A stretch of DNA of 64,000 nt from G965237725 sp965237725 (GTDB lineage: Bacteria; Pseudomonadota; Gammaproteobacteria; Arenicellales; Poriferihabitantaceae), in NCBI GenBank assembly GCA_965237725.1, contig OZ250151.1, positions 3,348,001 through 3,412,000 of the forward strand. The letters are read 5' to 3'. Under the pieces are notes generated by a model, which searched no databases, was not told the DNA's origin, and saw only the letters and a list, made by a program, of their open reading frames with translations. How positions within the stretch are numbered: the first letter of the stretch is position 1; every line of letters begins with the position of its first letter. A program made the position numbers and the translations under genes. Shown one piece after another: positions 16,880-25,785 of the stretch.

Positions 16880-18244
16880 TCAACTAAGAATTTCAAACCC
16901 AGGCGGCTGTGTGCCTTCATACTGTCTATACAGCCGTTTAGTCTTATGCTCACTGGCAATACTACCCTGTTTAACCAGATTAATCGTCGGGGTAAACCCT
17001 GAATGAAGCGCGATTGTGCGAATCAGTTTTTCAACTAGTGATGAATAATCCACGGGAGTTGTTTGATCAGCTACTTCCAGCACAATCAAAGGCGCATAAT
17101 CAATTGGGGGTGGGCAATCAAGCACGATAAAAAACTCGCCGGTTACATCGGGCCGCTGGCTTAGCAAAACTTCCTGAATGCTTAACGGAAAAACATTGAC
17201 CCCTTTGACAATGAACATGTCGTCGTTTCGACCCAGTACATGGAATCGAATACCCCCACGCCCGCATCGGCAGGGGTCGGTATAAATTTTGACGGTATCG
17301 TGGGTGCGTAAACGAATTAACGGGCAGGCCTCGCGGCGCAAAGTGGTAAACACCAGTTCACCAATGGCACCATCGCGCATCTCCATCACTTCCCCGGATT
17401 CACTGTGGATAAGCTCTGCTGCGACGTGGCCCGTCCCACAATAGTGCAAGCCGGTTCGATGTTCACATTCACCGCTTTGCACCCCAACCTCAGCCGCACC
17501 ATACAAGTCCATGGCCTGCATTCCCCAGGCGGTTTCTATTTTTTGTCGATAATCTTTGACCTGGAGGCCCGGCTCGCCGGAGAAAAATCCTTTTTTGATG
17601 TTTAGTTTGGCAAGATCGATTTCATTGTCGTTTGCTAGATCAGCCAGGCGAATGGCATAAGACGGGGTTGAATACAGGGCATAACCGCAATCCCGTTGAG
17701 GCAGTGCTGCCAACAGGTTCAACAGACGCATGGACTGGCCGACACCATAAGGCAATATTGCAGCGCCAAGGTGTTCGAATGAACCATGATCCATGACACC
17801 ACCGGCATAAATGCTGTAGTTAAAGCAGTTAATCACCATGTCGTCCGGGCGACAACCCATGGCCCACAATGCCCTTGCACCCATTTCGCTGTAACTTTCA
17901 ATATCGGCTTTGGTCCAGGCCAATCGGGTTGGTGTGCCACTTGAACCCCCTGTGCCTACAACCCTGACGATGTCCTCAAACGGTGCACATTGATTCGTAC
18001 CAAATAACTTGCCGCTTTGCTGCTGCTCGACAATGTCCGATTTTTCGGTGAAGGGGAGTGTTGCTAAGCTGGCATAACTATCGATTGACTGTGGATCAAT
18101 ACCCGCAATGTCAAATTTTTTTCCATAGTAATCGCTTTTTTCATAGACGCGCCGTATCTGCTCTGCGATTAACGGCCCCTCAAACTTTTGGGACTGAGAC
18201 AATGTCATAGTCTCGATATCAAAGTCCCAGAATGTTTTTGCCAT
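16880..18244 (-). CDS. phenylacetate-CoA ligase-like AMP-forming enzyme
   Basis: Protein of 454 residues resembling the PaaK branch of adenylate-forming enzymes: P-loop-like V-G-T-G-G-S-S-G-T-P-T near 93, L-Y-G-A-A-E-V-G near 245, R-L-R-T-H-D near 321, and the C-terminal G-R-N-D-D-M-F-I-V-K-G-V-N-V-F-P hinge. It should activate an aromatic or other carboxylic acid to its CoA ester. A C-R-C-G pair sits before the hinge, common in the family. It is 10 bases after the SDR gene. No phenylacetate epoxidase genes are present, so classical paaK is unlikely. Confidence 0.8.
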   Translation of the reverse strand: MAKTFWDFDIETMTLSQSQKFEGPLIAEQIRRVYEKSDYYGKKFDIAGIDPQSIDSYASLATLPFTEKSDIVEQQQSGKLFGTNQCAPFEDIVRVVGTGGSSGTPTRLAWTKADIESYSEMGARALWAMGCRPDDMVINCFNYSIYAGGVMDHGSFEHLGAAILPYGVGQSMRLLNLLAALPQRDCGYALYSTPSYAIRLADLANDNEIDLAKLNIKKGFFSGEPGLQVKDYRQKIETAWGMQAMDLYGAAEVGVQSGECEHRTGLHYCGTGHVAAELIHSESGEVMEMRDGAIGELVFTTLRREACPLIRLRTHDTVKIYTDPCRCGRGGIRFHVLGRNDDMFIVKGVNVFPLSIQEVLLSQRPDVTGEFFIVLDCPPPIDYAPLIVLEVADQTTPVDYSSLVEKLIRTIALHSGFTPTINLVKQGSIASEHKTKRLYRQYEGTQPPGFEILS

Positions 18245-18254
18245 AGATTCTGGA

Positions 18255-19004
18255 TCAGGGCAGGGCGGTTAACCCGCCGTCCACAATTATTTCGGTACCG
18301 GTAATATACGAGGCGTTATCAGACAACAAGAAAAGCGCAGCATTGGCCATGTCCTCGGCCTGACCCAGGCGACCGATGGGAATGTGCTGGGAGATCGCTT
18401 GCTGTAATTCGGTTTTTCCTTCCCATCGATTTTGCATGGGTGTTAACGCCGGCCCAGGTAGAATGACATTGGATCGGATTTGATTTTTTGCATATTGAAT
18501 GGCCAGGGATTTGGACAAGCGGATTAAAGCCGCCTTGGATGCGCCATAAGCGTCCTGAGGTGCGGGGTCGCCGCTTAAGGCATCCACTGAAGAAAAATGC
18601 ACCATGGCACCACTACCCTGTTCAAGCATCTGGGGAATAAAATTCTTTGCCAGGGTGACCAGGGTACGTAAATTAATGTTCATGACCTGGTCCCATACCT
18701 CCAGATCGATATCCACCGCAGAGCGATCTTTATCGAACCACAACACCCCCAGTGTATTTACCAAATAGTCCATATTGCCAAATTCAGCTTTAGCCTGTTC
18801 CGAAGCGTTTTCTACCTCAGCAGAATTGGATAAGTCAGCCTGAATATATTCTGATTTACCGGGCCCATTAGCAATTTCATCGGGTTTGGGTTTTATGTCA
18901 CTCATGCATACATTCACACCACGTTCTATCAGCTGATTTGCGATTTCGAGTCCCATGCCGCCGCCTGCGCCAGCTACAAATGCAGTTTTGCCTGAAAATT
19001 TCAT
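18255..19004 (-). CDS. short-chain dehydrogenase/reductase
   Basis: Protein of 249 residues, a classical SDR: cofactor motif G-A-G-G-G-M-G near 12, N-T-L-G in place of N-N-A-G near 84, catalytic Ser in H-F-S-S-V, and Y-G-A-S-K (Y-x3-K) near 152. C-terminal I-D-G-G is typical. It is NAD(P)-dependent, oxidising an alcohol to a carbonyl or the reverse. It is second in the operon, 41 bases after the PMH/sulfatase gene, probably acting on the alcohol or aldehyde released by it. Confidence 0.87.
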   Translation of the reverse strand: MKFSGKTAFVAGAGGGMGLEIANQLIERGVNVCMSDIKPKPDEIANGPGKSEYIQADLSNSAEVENASEQAKAEFGNMDYLVNTLGVLWFDKDRSAVDIDLEVWDQVMNINLRTLVTLAKNFIPQMLEQGSGAMVHFSSVDALSGDPAPQDAYGASKAALIRLSKSLAIQYAKNQIRSNVILPGPALTPMQNRWEGKTELQQAISQHIPIGRLGQAEDMANAALFLLSDNASYITGTEIIVDGGLTALP

Positions 19005-19045
19005 GTTTTATTTTTCTGTTAACAAATTCTTAAAATTATTCAATT

Positions 19046-20566
19046 CTAGCCGTGGACGGGAACCGAGCGCGTCACCGGCCCTCGTTCCGATAGATAGGTT
19101 TCACTCAGGGATCTGTCGTCGTGATTCATTCTCCAGGAAATCAGTTTCTGGGCGTATCTTAATACCAGGCTCTGGTATTCGGGGTTCTGGGCGAGGTTGT
19201 TAAATTCACCAGGATCGGATTTCAGATCGAAAAACAGGGGCGGCAACGCAGTGAAGTGAACATACTTATATCGTTCATCACGAATCACATTCAATGCACA
19301 TTGATGTTGAGTCAGACCTAACACGGACTCAACCTTAGGGTCGATTACTTCCCTGAAATCATATTCCCAGTGAACCTCGCGACGCCAGTAGGATGGCACC
19401 GTTTTCTCATTGATAAAAGGTAATAGTGAATGGCCATCGCATTGGCTGGGTTGATCGATATTTAGGCTATCCAGAATAGTAGGCATGATATCCACAAGTT
19501 CCGTGAATTTATCGACCTGACTGCCCCTGGAATGGTTTGCGGACTTTCTTGGATCGCGGATAATTAACGGGATGTGATAGGAGGCATCAAAGTAGCCACT
19601 TTTACTCATCATCCAGTGATCCCCCATTTGTTCGCCGTGGTCGGTGGTAAAGATAATCAGGGTGTCATCCCATAGTCCATTTTCCTTGAGGTAATTGAAA
19701 AGCCGGCCCAAGTTGTCATCAACCTCGCTCATCAATCCATAGTAGCTGGACTTTAATCGCCTAACCATTTTCGGGTCAGGCGACGCACAATGTTTTTCAC
19801 GGCTCAATTGATATTTTAACCACGGGTGTTGCTCAGCTTCCTGCTCCAGGGTTGCGGCGCGGTTGCAATCCTCGAGGTCAGCGGGGTCATACAGTCGGTT
19901 GTAAGGCTCGGGGGCCACAAAGGGTGGATGTGGTCGCAACAGGGACAAATGACAAATCCACGGTGACTTTTGTTTTCCAATCCAGTCAATACATTGATTG
20001 GTTAGAAAACAGGTTTCATGATCCTGGGTTGAAACCACTAATGGTAATGCAGCCTCACCACCGTCTTCCCATTGTCTGCCTGGTTTTTCCTGGGCGTATA
20101 AGTCCCAGTGGTCATCAGGAATGTCATAGCCTTTGTCCGTTAAATCCTGGACCCAATTCTGGGGTGTTTCAAATAAAAAATAAGTATCGGTTTCGATTCC
20201 CGGCAGGGGTTCACTATAGTGTTTTAGTCTGGGGTCATTGGCGTCCAGCCCCCGTGGATCCCGGGCGGTGTCGGTGTAACCAATCAAATAAGGATTGTAT
20301 CCGGCATTTCGGGTTTCCAGAGCCCAATTGGTCTGGCGAGCTTCAAATGGTGTGCCGTTTATACATACCCTGTGATTGTGTAAATAAGTTCCGGTGTGCA
20401 TGGAAGCGCGGCTTGGGCTGCAGGGTGTGGCCTGGGCGTAGTGACGGCGAAACAAAACCCCTTCGCCTGCCATTGCATCGAGATTGGGGGTCTTGATGTT
20501 GGGATGATCCAGTATAGACAGGCATTCTGCGCGCCATTGATCAGCAGTTATAAAAAGAATATTCAT
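19046..20566 (-). CDS. phosphonate monoester hydrolase / sulfatase-family enzyme
   Basis: Protein of 506 residues of the alkaline phosphatase/sulfatase superfamily. The C-S-P-S-R motif near residue 49 is the formylglycine site (Cys converted to formylglycine by a maturase), with D-Q-W-R near the start as metal ligand and T-D-H-G-E-Q near 309. Segments Y-L-I-G-Y-T-D-T-A and P-R-G-L-D-A-N-D-P-R align with characterised phosphonate monoester hydrolases, which cleave phosphonate and sulfate esters. There is no signal peptide, so it is cytoplasmic. It heads a four-gene operon and is close to phnW. Whether phosphonate or sulfate ester is the true substrate is open. Confidence 0.8.
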   Translation of the reverse strand: MNILFITADQWRAECLSILDHPNIKTPNLDAMAGEGVLFRRHYAQATPCSPSRASMHTGTYLHNHRVCINGTPFEARQTNWALETRNAGYNPYLIGYTDTARDPRGLDANDPRLKHYSEPLPGIETDTYFLFETPQNWVQDLTDKGYDIPDDHWDLYAQEKPGRQWEDGGEAALPLVVSTQDHETCFLTNQCIDWIGKQKSPWICHLSLLRPHPPFVAPEPYNRLYDPADLEDCNRAATLEQEAEQHPWLKYQLSREKHCASPDPKMVRRLKSSYYGLMSEVDDNLGRLFNYLKENGLWDDTLIIFTTDHGEQMGDHWMMSKSGYFDASYHIPLIIRDPRKSANHSRGSQVDKFTELVDIMPTILDSLNIDQPSQCDGHSLLPFINEKTVPSYWRREVHWEYDFREVIDPKVESVLGLTQHQCALNVIRDERYKYVHFTALPPLFFDLKSDPGEFNNLAQNPEYQSLVLRYAQKLISWRMNHDDRSLSETYLSERGPVTRSVPVHG

Positions 20567-20700
20567 TTGGTTTCGGAATAATTTTTCAAACCCGGAATTT
20601 GCTGTGGACTATACGACTTCCCTATGCGTAGATGCAATGAATTTTACCGATCGAGCCAGCCATGAGATCCGATCCGTTTAATCAGACCTGTTTGCCGGAT

Positions 20701-21582
20701 TTAATCGGTTTCATTCACCATGGAGGAAATCAGTTCCAAAAAGGCATTGGTTACCTGGACGGATCGAGTCTGTTTTAAACATACCACCAGTTCCGAGTTG
20801 ACAAGGTTGGCATCACTCACCCGCAATGGTTTTAATCTTGTGCTTGAACGCAGTTCGTTTTCAGACACCACGCCAACACCAAACCCCGCTGCAACCGCCT
20901 CTCGAACCCCTTCGCGACTGCTGATTTCCATTACGTTGGTCAGGTTGATATTTGCATTTTGCAATGCCTGTTCGAAAATCGCACGGGTGCGAGATCCTTT
21001 TTCGCGGAGAATCACCCGTTGCTCGAGTAACGATTTCAGTTTTATCGAGCGACGATTGGACCAGGGATGGTCATGGGCAACAAAGGCCACAAGTTGATCG
21101 GGTTTCAACGGGAGAATGTGGAACCGCTCATTTGCAGGGACATTGGGCAGTATCGCAATATCACATCGCTGGGACTCAAGCCACTGCATGACCTGTTCTG
21201 AATTACCGTATCGAATTGAAATATGCACCCCGGGATAGAGGCGCTGAAACTTTGCCAGCAATGGGGTGACAATATAAGGTGAGTCGGCGCCCACATGAAG
21301 CTCACCGGCGGTGAGATTTTTTGCTGACAACAACAACTGCTCAACCTCATCTTCGTAGCGAAAGAGATTTTTAGTGATGTTATAAGCTGATCTGCCAAGA
21401 TCGGTTAGTTCAACCCGGCGGCCATGGCGCACAAACAGTTTTACCCCATAACGTTCCTCCAACTCCTTCACCTGGCCTGATAGGGTTGGTTGGGTCACAT
21501 GCAATACTTCAGCTGCCCGGGTAAAACTGGATTGTGACGCAACCGCATGAAATGAGCGTAAATGGGCGTGTGAGATTGGCAT
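20701..21582 (-). CDS. LysR-family transcriptional regulator
   Basis: Protein of 293 residues with an N-terminal winged helix (F-H-A-V-A-S-Q-S-S-F-T-R-A-A-E, then T-Q-P-T-L-S-G-Q-V-K-E-L-E) and a periplasmic-binding-like effector domain. It is divergent from phnW across 152 bases, the usual LysR arrangement, so it likely activates phnW in response to aminoethylphosphonate or a metabolite. It also lies upstream of the PMH operon on the same strand and may control that too. Confidence 0.88.
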   Translation of the reverse strand: MPISHAHLRSFHAVASQSSFTRAAEVLHVTQPTLSGQVKELEERYGVKLFVRHGRRVELTDLGRSAYNITKNLFRYEDEVEQLLLSAKNLTAGELHVGADSPYIVTPLLAKFQRLYPGVHISIRYGNSEQVMQWLESQRCDIAILPNVPANERFHILPLKPDQLVAFVAHDHPWSNRRSIKLKSLLEQRVILREKGSRTRAIFEQALQNANINLTNVMEISSREGVREAVAAGFGVGVVSENELRSSTRLKPLRVSDANLVNSELVVCLKQTRSVQVTNAFLELISSMVNETD

Positions 21583-21734
21583 GACCTATTTGAAACATTA
21601 GTAATATCGATTTGATAAATACTATTTGATCGCGGTATAAATATCAATGCAAAGCTTTCCTAATTGAGCCACCACCAAAATCCGTTCAGATTTACTTACC
21701 CATACCACTTTATTAATGCCACTCGATTAATGTC

Positions 21735-22898
21735 ATGACCACCAATTCAAATTTAGCTTCCACCAATCAGCCTCCAGCCAGTTCTCCCACCGGAGACCGG
21801 TATCTATTAACACCCGGCCCACTGACCACATCCGAAACGGTAAAGCGAGCCATGCTTCACGATTATGGTTCCAGGGATTCCTATTTTATCGACCTCAATC
21901 AACGGGTCTTGTCTCGACTGGTGGATATCGTCAACGGCCAGGGCAGTCATGTCACCGTGCCCCTGCAAGGCAGCGGTACGTTTGTCGTAGAAGCCATGAT
22001 GGGTTGTTTTGTGCCGAAAAACGGAAAATTGCTGATTTGCATCAATGGCGCCTATGGGCATCGAATTGCAAAAATCTGTGAATACTATGGTCGGGAATTT
22101 GTTGTCCAGGAGTCTGCTGAAGACATCCCGGTGGATGTCAATTTGTTAAATGAAACCCTGAGGCAGGATCCATCCATCAGCCATGTGGTTGCAGTGTATT
22201 GTGAGACGACCTCGGGCATTCTCAATCCCCTGGCCGAAATCGCCGAGGTCGTTGAGCGCCATAATCGCGGATTACTGATTGATGCCATGAGCGCATTTGG
22301 TGCGCTACCGGTGGACAGCAAAAAAATAAGGTTTGATGCCGTGGTGGCGTCGAGTAACAAATGTCTTGAAGGTGCCCCTGGAATGGGTTTTTGTATCGCG
22401 CGACAGGAAGCGCTGGAACAAACTCAGGGTAATTCGCCATCATTGAGTCTGGATTTATACGATCAGTGGGTTGCCATGAATAAAACCAAACAATGGCGTT
22501 TCACCCCGCCGACCCATGTTCTGCTGGCATTTGACCAGGCGCTGAATGAGTTTGATGAAGAAGACGGTGTTGCGGGTCGCGGCGGTCGCTACCGGAAAAA
22601 TTGTGAGATTCTGGTCGATGGGATGCGCGCTATGGGCTTTAAAACATTGCTCGATGACCAATTGCAGGCGCCCATAATTATTACATTCCATATGCCGTCA
22701 GACGAAAAATTTGATTTTAATCAATTTTATGACAATCTCAAGGATCAGGGTTATGTGATTTATCCGGGAAAGCTGACCGTAGCCGAGAGTTTCAGGATAG
22801 GATGCATTGGACGACTCGGTGCGGAGCAAATGAATGGTGCACTAACCGCTATTCGACAAACTCTGGATAGTTTCGGTATAACCGGAAAAATCAGTTAG
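21735..22898 (+). CDS. phnW: 2-aminoethylphosphonate--pyruvate transaminase
   Basis: Protein of 387 residues, a class V PLP aminotransferase: L-L-T-P-G-P-L near 24, Y-C-E-T-T-S-G near 154, D-A-M-S-A-F-G-A with PLP aspartate near 177, and the Schiff-base lysine in S-S-N-K-C-L-E-G near 203. S-S-N-K-C-L is characteristic of PhnW. It moves the amino group of 2-aminoethylphosphonate to pyruvate, giving phosphonoacetaldehyde and alanine. No phnX or phnY/phnA is adjacent; a 20-residue low-complexity N-terminal extension is present. Alanine would be reused by Ald. Confidence 0.9.
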   Translation: MTTNSNLASTNQPPASSPTGDRYLLTPGPLTTSETVKRAMLHDYGSRDSYFIDLNQRVLSRLVDIVNGQGSHVTVPLQGSGTFVVEAMMGCFVPKNGKLLICINGAYGHRIAKICEYYGREFVVQESAEDIPVDVNLLNETLRQDPSISHVVAVYCETTSGILNPLAEIAEVVERHNRGLLIDAMSAFGALPVDSKKIRFDAVVASSNKCLEGAPGMGFCIARQEALEQTQGNSPSLSLDLYDQWVAMNKTKQWRFTPPTHVLLAFDQALNEFDEEDGVAGRGGRYRKNCEILVDGMRAMGFKTLLDDQLQAPIIITFHMPSDEKFDFNQFYDNLKDQGYVIYPGKLTVAESFRIGCIGRLGAEQMNGALTAIRQTLDSFGITGKIS

Positions 22899-22947
22899 GC
22901 CTGCTGGGTAATTTATGAATAATAAAATCGTTTTAACTTGAATTTGG

Positions 22948-24585
22948 ATGGATCAGTCTCCTAACTTAATTCTTGCTTTAAATTTGGCGGGAAGCATCGC
23001 GTTGTTATTGTGGGGTAGTTATACGGTACGGGCCGCCGTGGAAAAAGCTTATGCAGCGAAAATTGGTGCCTTTATTTCCAGCGCTTCAAGCTCCCGAATA
23101 AAGTCGTTTTTCTGTGGACTCGCTTCTGCAATGATTCTGCAAAGTACCACTGCCACAGTAATGCTAACCGCGTCCTTTATCACCAGTGGCTTGCTCACCC
23201 TGGGCATAGCTATCGTTATCATTCTTGGCGCAGACATGGGCTCTGCCATTGCAGTGCGGATTTTATTTTTGGACTTGTCATTTCTGGCACCCCTGATGTT
23301 GTTTCTGGGACTCTGTTTTCACCGCTTCTCCCGAACCTGGCGTCGGCAACAACTGGGTCGAATTTTCATTGGACTTGGGTTGATGCTGCTTTCAATTCAG
23401 TTAATCAAACAAACCATAAGTCCCATCGCGGCTGAACCATTATCCGATGATATTTTAAATCTGCTCGACTCGGCCGCGTGGATTGCCCTGATTCTTGCCG
23501 CAATTGCAACCTGGCTCGCCCATTCCAGCGTGGCCGTGATTCTAGTTATCGCAGCCATGGCTGATTCGGGTTTGATGCAGCCGCCATTGTTCATTGCAAC
23601 GTTGCTTGGTGCGAATATTGGTGCTGGAATGATCGCCCTGTTTCTGGTCAATCGACATCATGAAGAAACTTTCAGCGCAGTGCTGGCAAACTTTGTTATG
23701 CGCCTGGGTCTGGGGATTGTGCTGTTTGTAATTTCTTCGATTGTGGTGGGACAAGTTAGCCAGTTCGGTAGTACAGCTGGCGTACAGGTGATTAATATGC
23801 ACATCACATTCAATCTGATACTGGCGGTGTTATTTGTACCGTTAAATAACCAGGTTGCTCATTTTGCAAAGTGGTTATTGAATGCCGGCAAGCCCGGAAA
23901 TATTTCGACCGACGCTCATGCCCCCGGAAGTAGTCTTGACTCAGCCCTGGTGCAAAAGCCAGATCTGGCGATTTCCTGTGCGCGCAGAGAAGCTTTCAGA
24001 CTGGCGGATAATACCGAAGCGTTGTTTGCTAAAGCTTTACAAATGTTCGAGGCATCCGACCGACTGGTTATCGAAAAATTTATCCGATGCGACGCTGAGA
24101 TAAATGCAAGAAACAAGGCAATCCAGGGATATTTGTCCGAGACCCGTCGTTATATTCATCAAAAGGCCGAAGACAAACATAACCAGGAACAGGATCTGGA
24201 TGAAATTTTGCGATTCGCTTCCACCATGGAAAATATTGGCGATATCGTGTCCCATAACCTGGCTCGACTGGCCAATAAGCGAATTGATCGAGGTGTGGTG
24301 TTCTCCAGCGCGGGGTATGAAGAATTAAGTTTGATTCATACCGAAGTGCTTAACCTGATCCAGATGGAAATCACCCATTTTGCAGCCCATAGAAAAACCA
24401 AACAAAAACCGAAAAAGAAACTGATTCAGTCTATAACCGCACTCGGACAGGAGAGTATAGCCAGCCATCGATTACGGCTAAGCGATCGAAAAACCACCAG
24501 CATCGGCACCAGTTCAATTCATATGGATGCAGTGAGAGATATGTTACAGGTGGTGGATTACCTGTCCCACATCGAATTCAACTAA
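22948..24585 (+). CDS. Na/Pi cotransporter family protein (PNaS, with PhoU-like tail)
   Basis: Protein of 545 residues. Two Na_Pi_cotrans repeats occupy roughly 10-290, with the repeated Q-S-S/T-type motif (L-Q-S-T-T-A-T near 65; H-S-S-V-A-V near 195) that binds Na and phosphate, and about eight to nine membrane helices. A soluble helical PhoU-like domain follows from about 345. It moves phosphate across the inner membrane, in some bacteria outward. It begins 49 bases after phnW on the same strand, so it may import or bleed off phosphate linked to phosphonate use. Confidence 0.85.
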   Translation: MDQSPNLILALNLAGSIALLLWGSYTVRAAVEKAYAAKIGAFISSASSSRIKSFFCGLASAMILQSTTATVMLTASFITSGLLTLGIAIVIILGADMGSAIAVRILFLDLSFLAPLMLFLGLCFHRFSRTWRRQQLGRIFIGLGLMLLSIQLIKQTISPIAAEPLSDDILNLLDSAAWIALILAAIATWLAHSSVAVILVIAAMADSGLMQPPLFIATLLGANIGAGMIALFLVNRHHEETFSAVLANFVMRLGLGIVLFVISSIVVGQVSQFGSTAGVQVINMHITFNLILAVLFVPLNNQVAHFAKWLLNAGKPGNISTDAHAPGSSLDSALVQKPDLAISCARREAFRLADNTEALFAKALQMFEASDRLVIEKFIRCDAEINARNKAIQGYLSETRRYIHQKAEDKHNQEQDLDEILRFASTMENIGDIVSHNLARLANKRIDRGVVFSSAGYEELSLIHTEVLNLIQMEITHFAAHRKTKQKPKKKLIQSITALGQESIASHRLRLSDRKTTSIGTSSIHMDAVRDMLQVVDYLSHIEFN

Positions 24586-24635
24586 AAATACACCTTTGTT
24601 GTGCAGTGCTTGAAGAAAATCTGATTCCGTTCTGA

Positions 24636-25469
24636 TTATTCTGTTTTCGGGAAAACCGAGGGAACAAAATTCTGATCTTCCATGGGTGGCCTCACATAGT
24701 TTTTCGCCAGCGGGGGCCTGGATTCGAGTTTGACTTCTTTGGGGGTCAGATCTTTGTAGTCGATAATACTGAGCAAATGGGAGATGCAGTTAATTCGTGC
24801 ATGTTTTTTATCATCTGAATTCACCACATACCATGGTGCTTGTTTGATATCGGTATGGGCGAACATAAAGTCTTTGGCCTTGGAATATTCAACCCATCTT
24901 TCTCGTGACTCGAGATCCATTGGGCTCAATTTCCAACGCTTGGTTGGTTTACGTGATCGATCCTGAAAACGTTTTTCTTGTTCTTCGTCACTTACAGAGA
25001 ACCAGTACTTGATTACTTTTATGTCTGCGCGAAGTAACATTCGCTCAAATTCCGGGCAGCATCGCATAAACTCTTCGTATTCATCATCGCTGCAAAAATT
25101 CATCACCCGTTCCACGCCAGCACGGTTGTACCAACTGCGATCAAATATCACCATTTCTCCCGCCGCAGGCAGGTGAGGGACATATCGCTGGAAGTACCAC
25201 TGGGTTTTTTCCCGTTCGGTTGGTGCGGGTAATGCTACCACCGAGCATATTCTCGGATTCAGTGATTCGGTTATACGTTTTATTGTGCCTCCTTTTCCCG
25301 CTGCGTCCCGACCTTCGAATATCACCACTACCTTCAAACCTTCGTGTTTTATCCATTCCTGTAACTTAATTAATTCAATTTGCAGCCGGCCAAGTTCCTT
25401 TTCGTATGCTGCTTTTAAGGCTTTCTTAGTTTTTTTCTCGCTGGATTTTTCTGCTGTTTTTTTTGTCAT
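24636..25469 (-). CDS. ppk2: polyphosphate kinase 2
   Basis: Protein of 277 residues with Walker A F-E-G-R-D-A-A-G-K-G-G-T-I near 50, Walker B F-D-R-S-W-Y-N-R-A-G near 110 and lid arginines, the class I PPK2 pattern. It transfers phosphate between polyphosphate and nucleoside diphosphates. A lysine-rich start precedes the core. It converges with the Na/Pi transporter gene (50 bases apart), placing polyphosphate storage next to phosphate transport. Confidence 0.93.
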   Translation of the reverse strand: MTKKTAEKSSEKKTKKALKAAYEKELGRLQIELIKLQEWIKHEGLKVVVIFEGRDAAGKGGTIKRITESLNPRICSVVALPAPTEREKTQWYFQRYVPHLPAAGEMVIFDRSWYNRAGVERVMNFCSDDEYEEFMRCCPEFERMLLRADIKVIKYWFSVSDEEQEKRFQDRSRKPTKRWKLSPMDLESRERWVEYSKAKDFMFAHTDIKQAPWYVVNSDDKKHARINCISHLLSIIDYKDLTPKEVKLESRPPLAKNYVRPPMEDQNFVPSVFPKTE

Positions 25470-25746
25470 GACATCACCTTGTTGATTACCCAGCGTAGTG
25501 AATGTTGGGTAGAAATTATTGGGAACCCGGATGAATTGCCGGGTATATCCGGCAGTATACTGGAATTCGAACCGGAATAATTATTTCGGTGAAAAATGCG
25601 CGATTATCGAAATCAAAACCGATAAATTTTTATTAAGTTTTTGGTTTTACTGATTAAATTTAAGCTAAATTATAGATAATGAAGTGTAGTTATTTAAGTA
25701 ATACTGGTATCTTACTGATAATTAGACATAAAAGTTTAAATTAGTT

Positions 25747-25785
25747 ATGTTATATATACTACAAAAAGTGTAGTATATATAACAT
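25747..25785. promoter_or_regulatory. perfect 17-bp inverted repeat overlapping the chrB start codon
   Basis: Arms ATGTTATATATACTACA (25747-25763) and TGTAGTATATATAACAT (25769-25785) are perfectly complementary around AAAAG. The right arm ends inside the ATG of chrB at 25784, and no Shine-Dalgarno sequence is visible, so the palindrome occupies the translation start zone. It could be an operator or an RNA hairpin hiding the start. The rest of the gap 25470-25783 is AT-rich with a TGCCGG/CCGGCA hairpin near 25537-25554 and no gene. Confidence 0.7.

Noticed and set aside
16880..18244. Genuine phenylacetate pathway (paaK)
   Set aside because: None of paaABCDE, paaZ or other phenylacetate genes are present; only ligase-family similarity remains.
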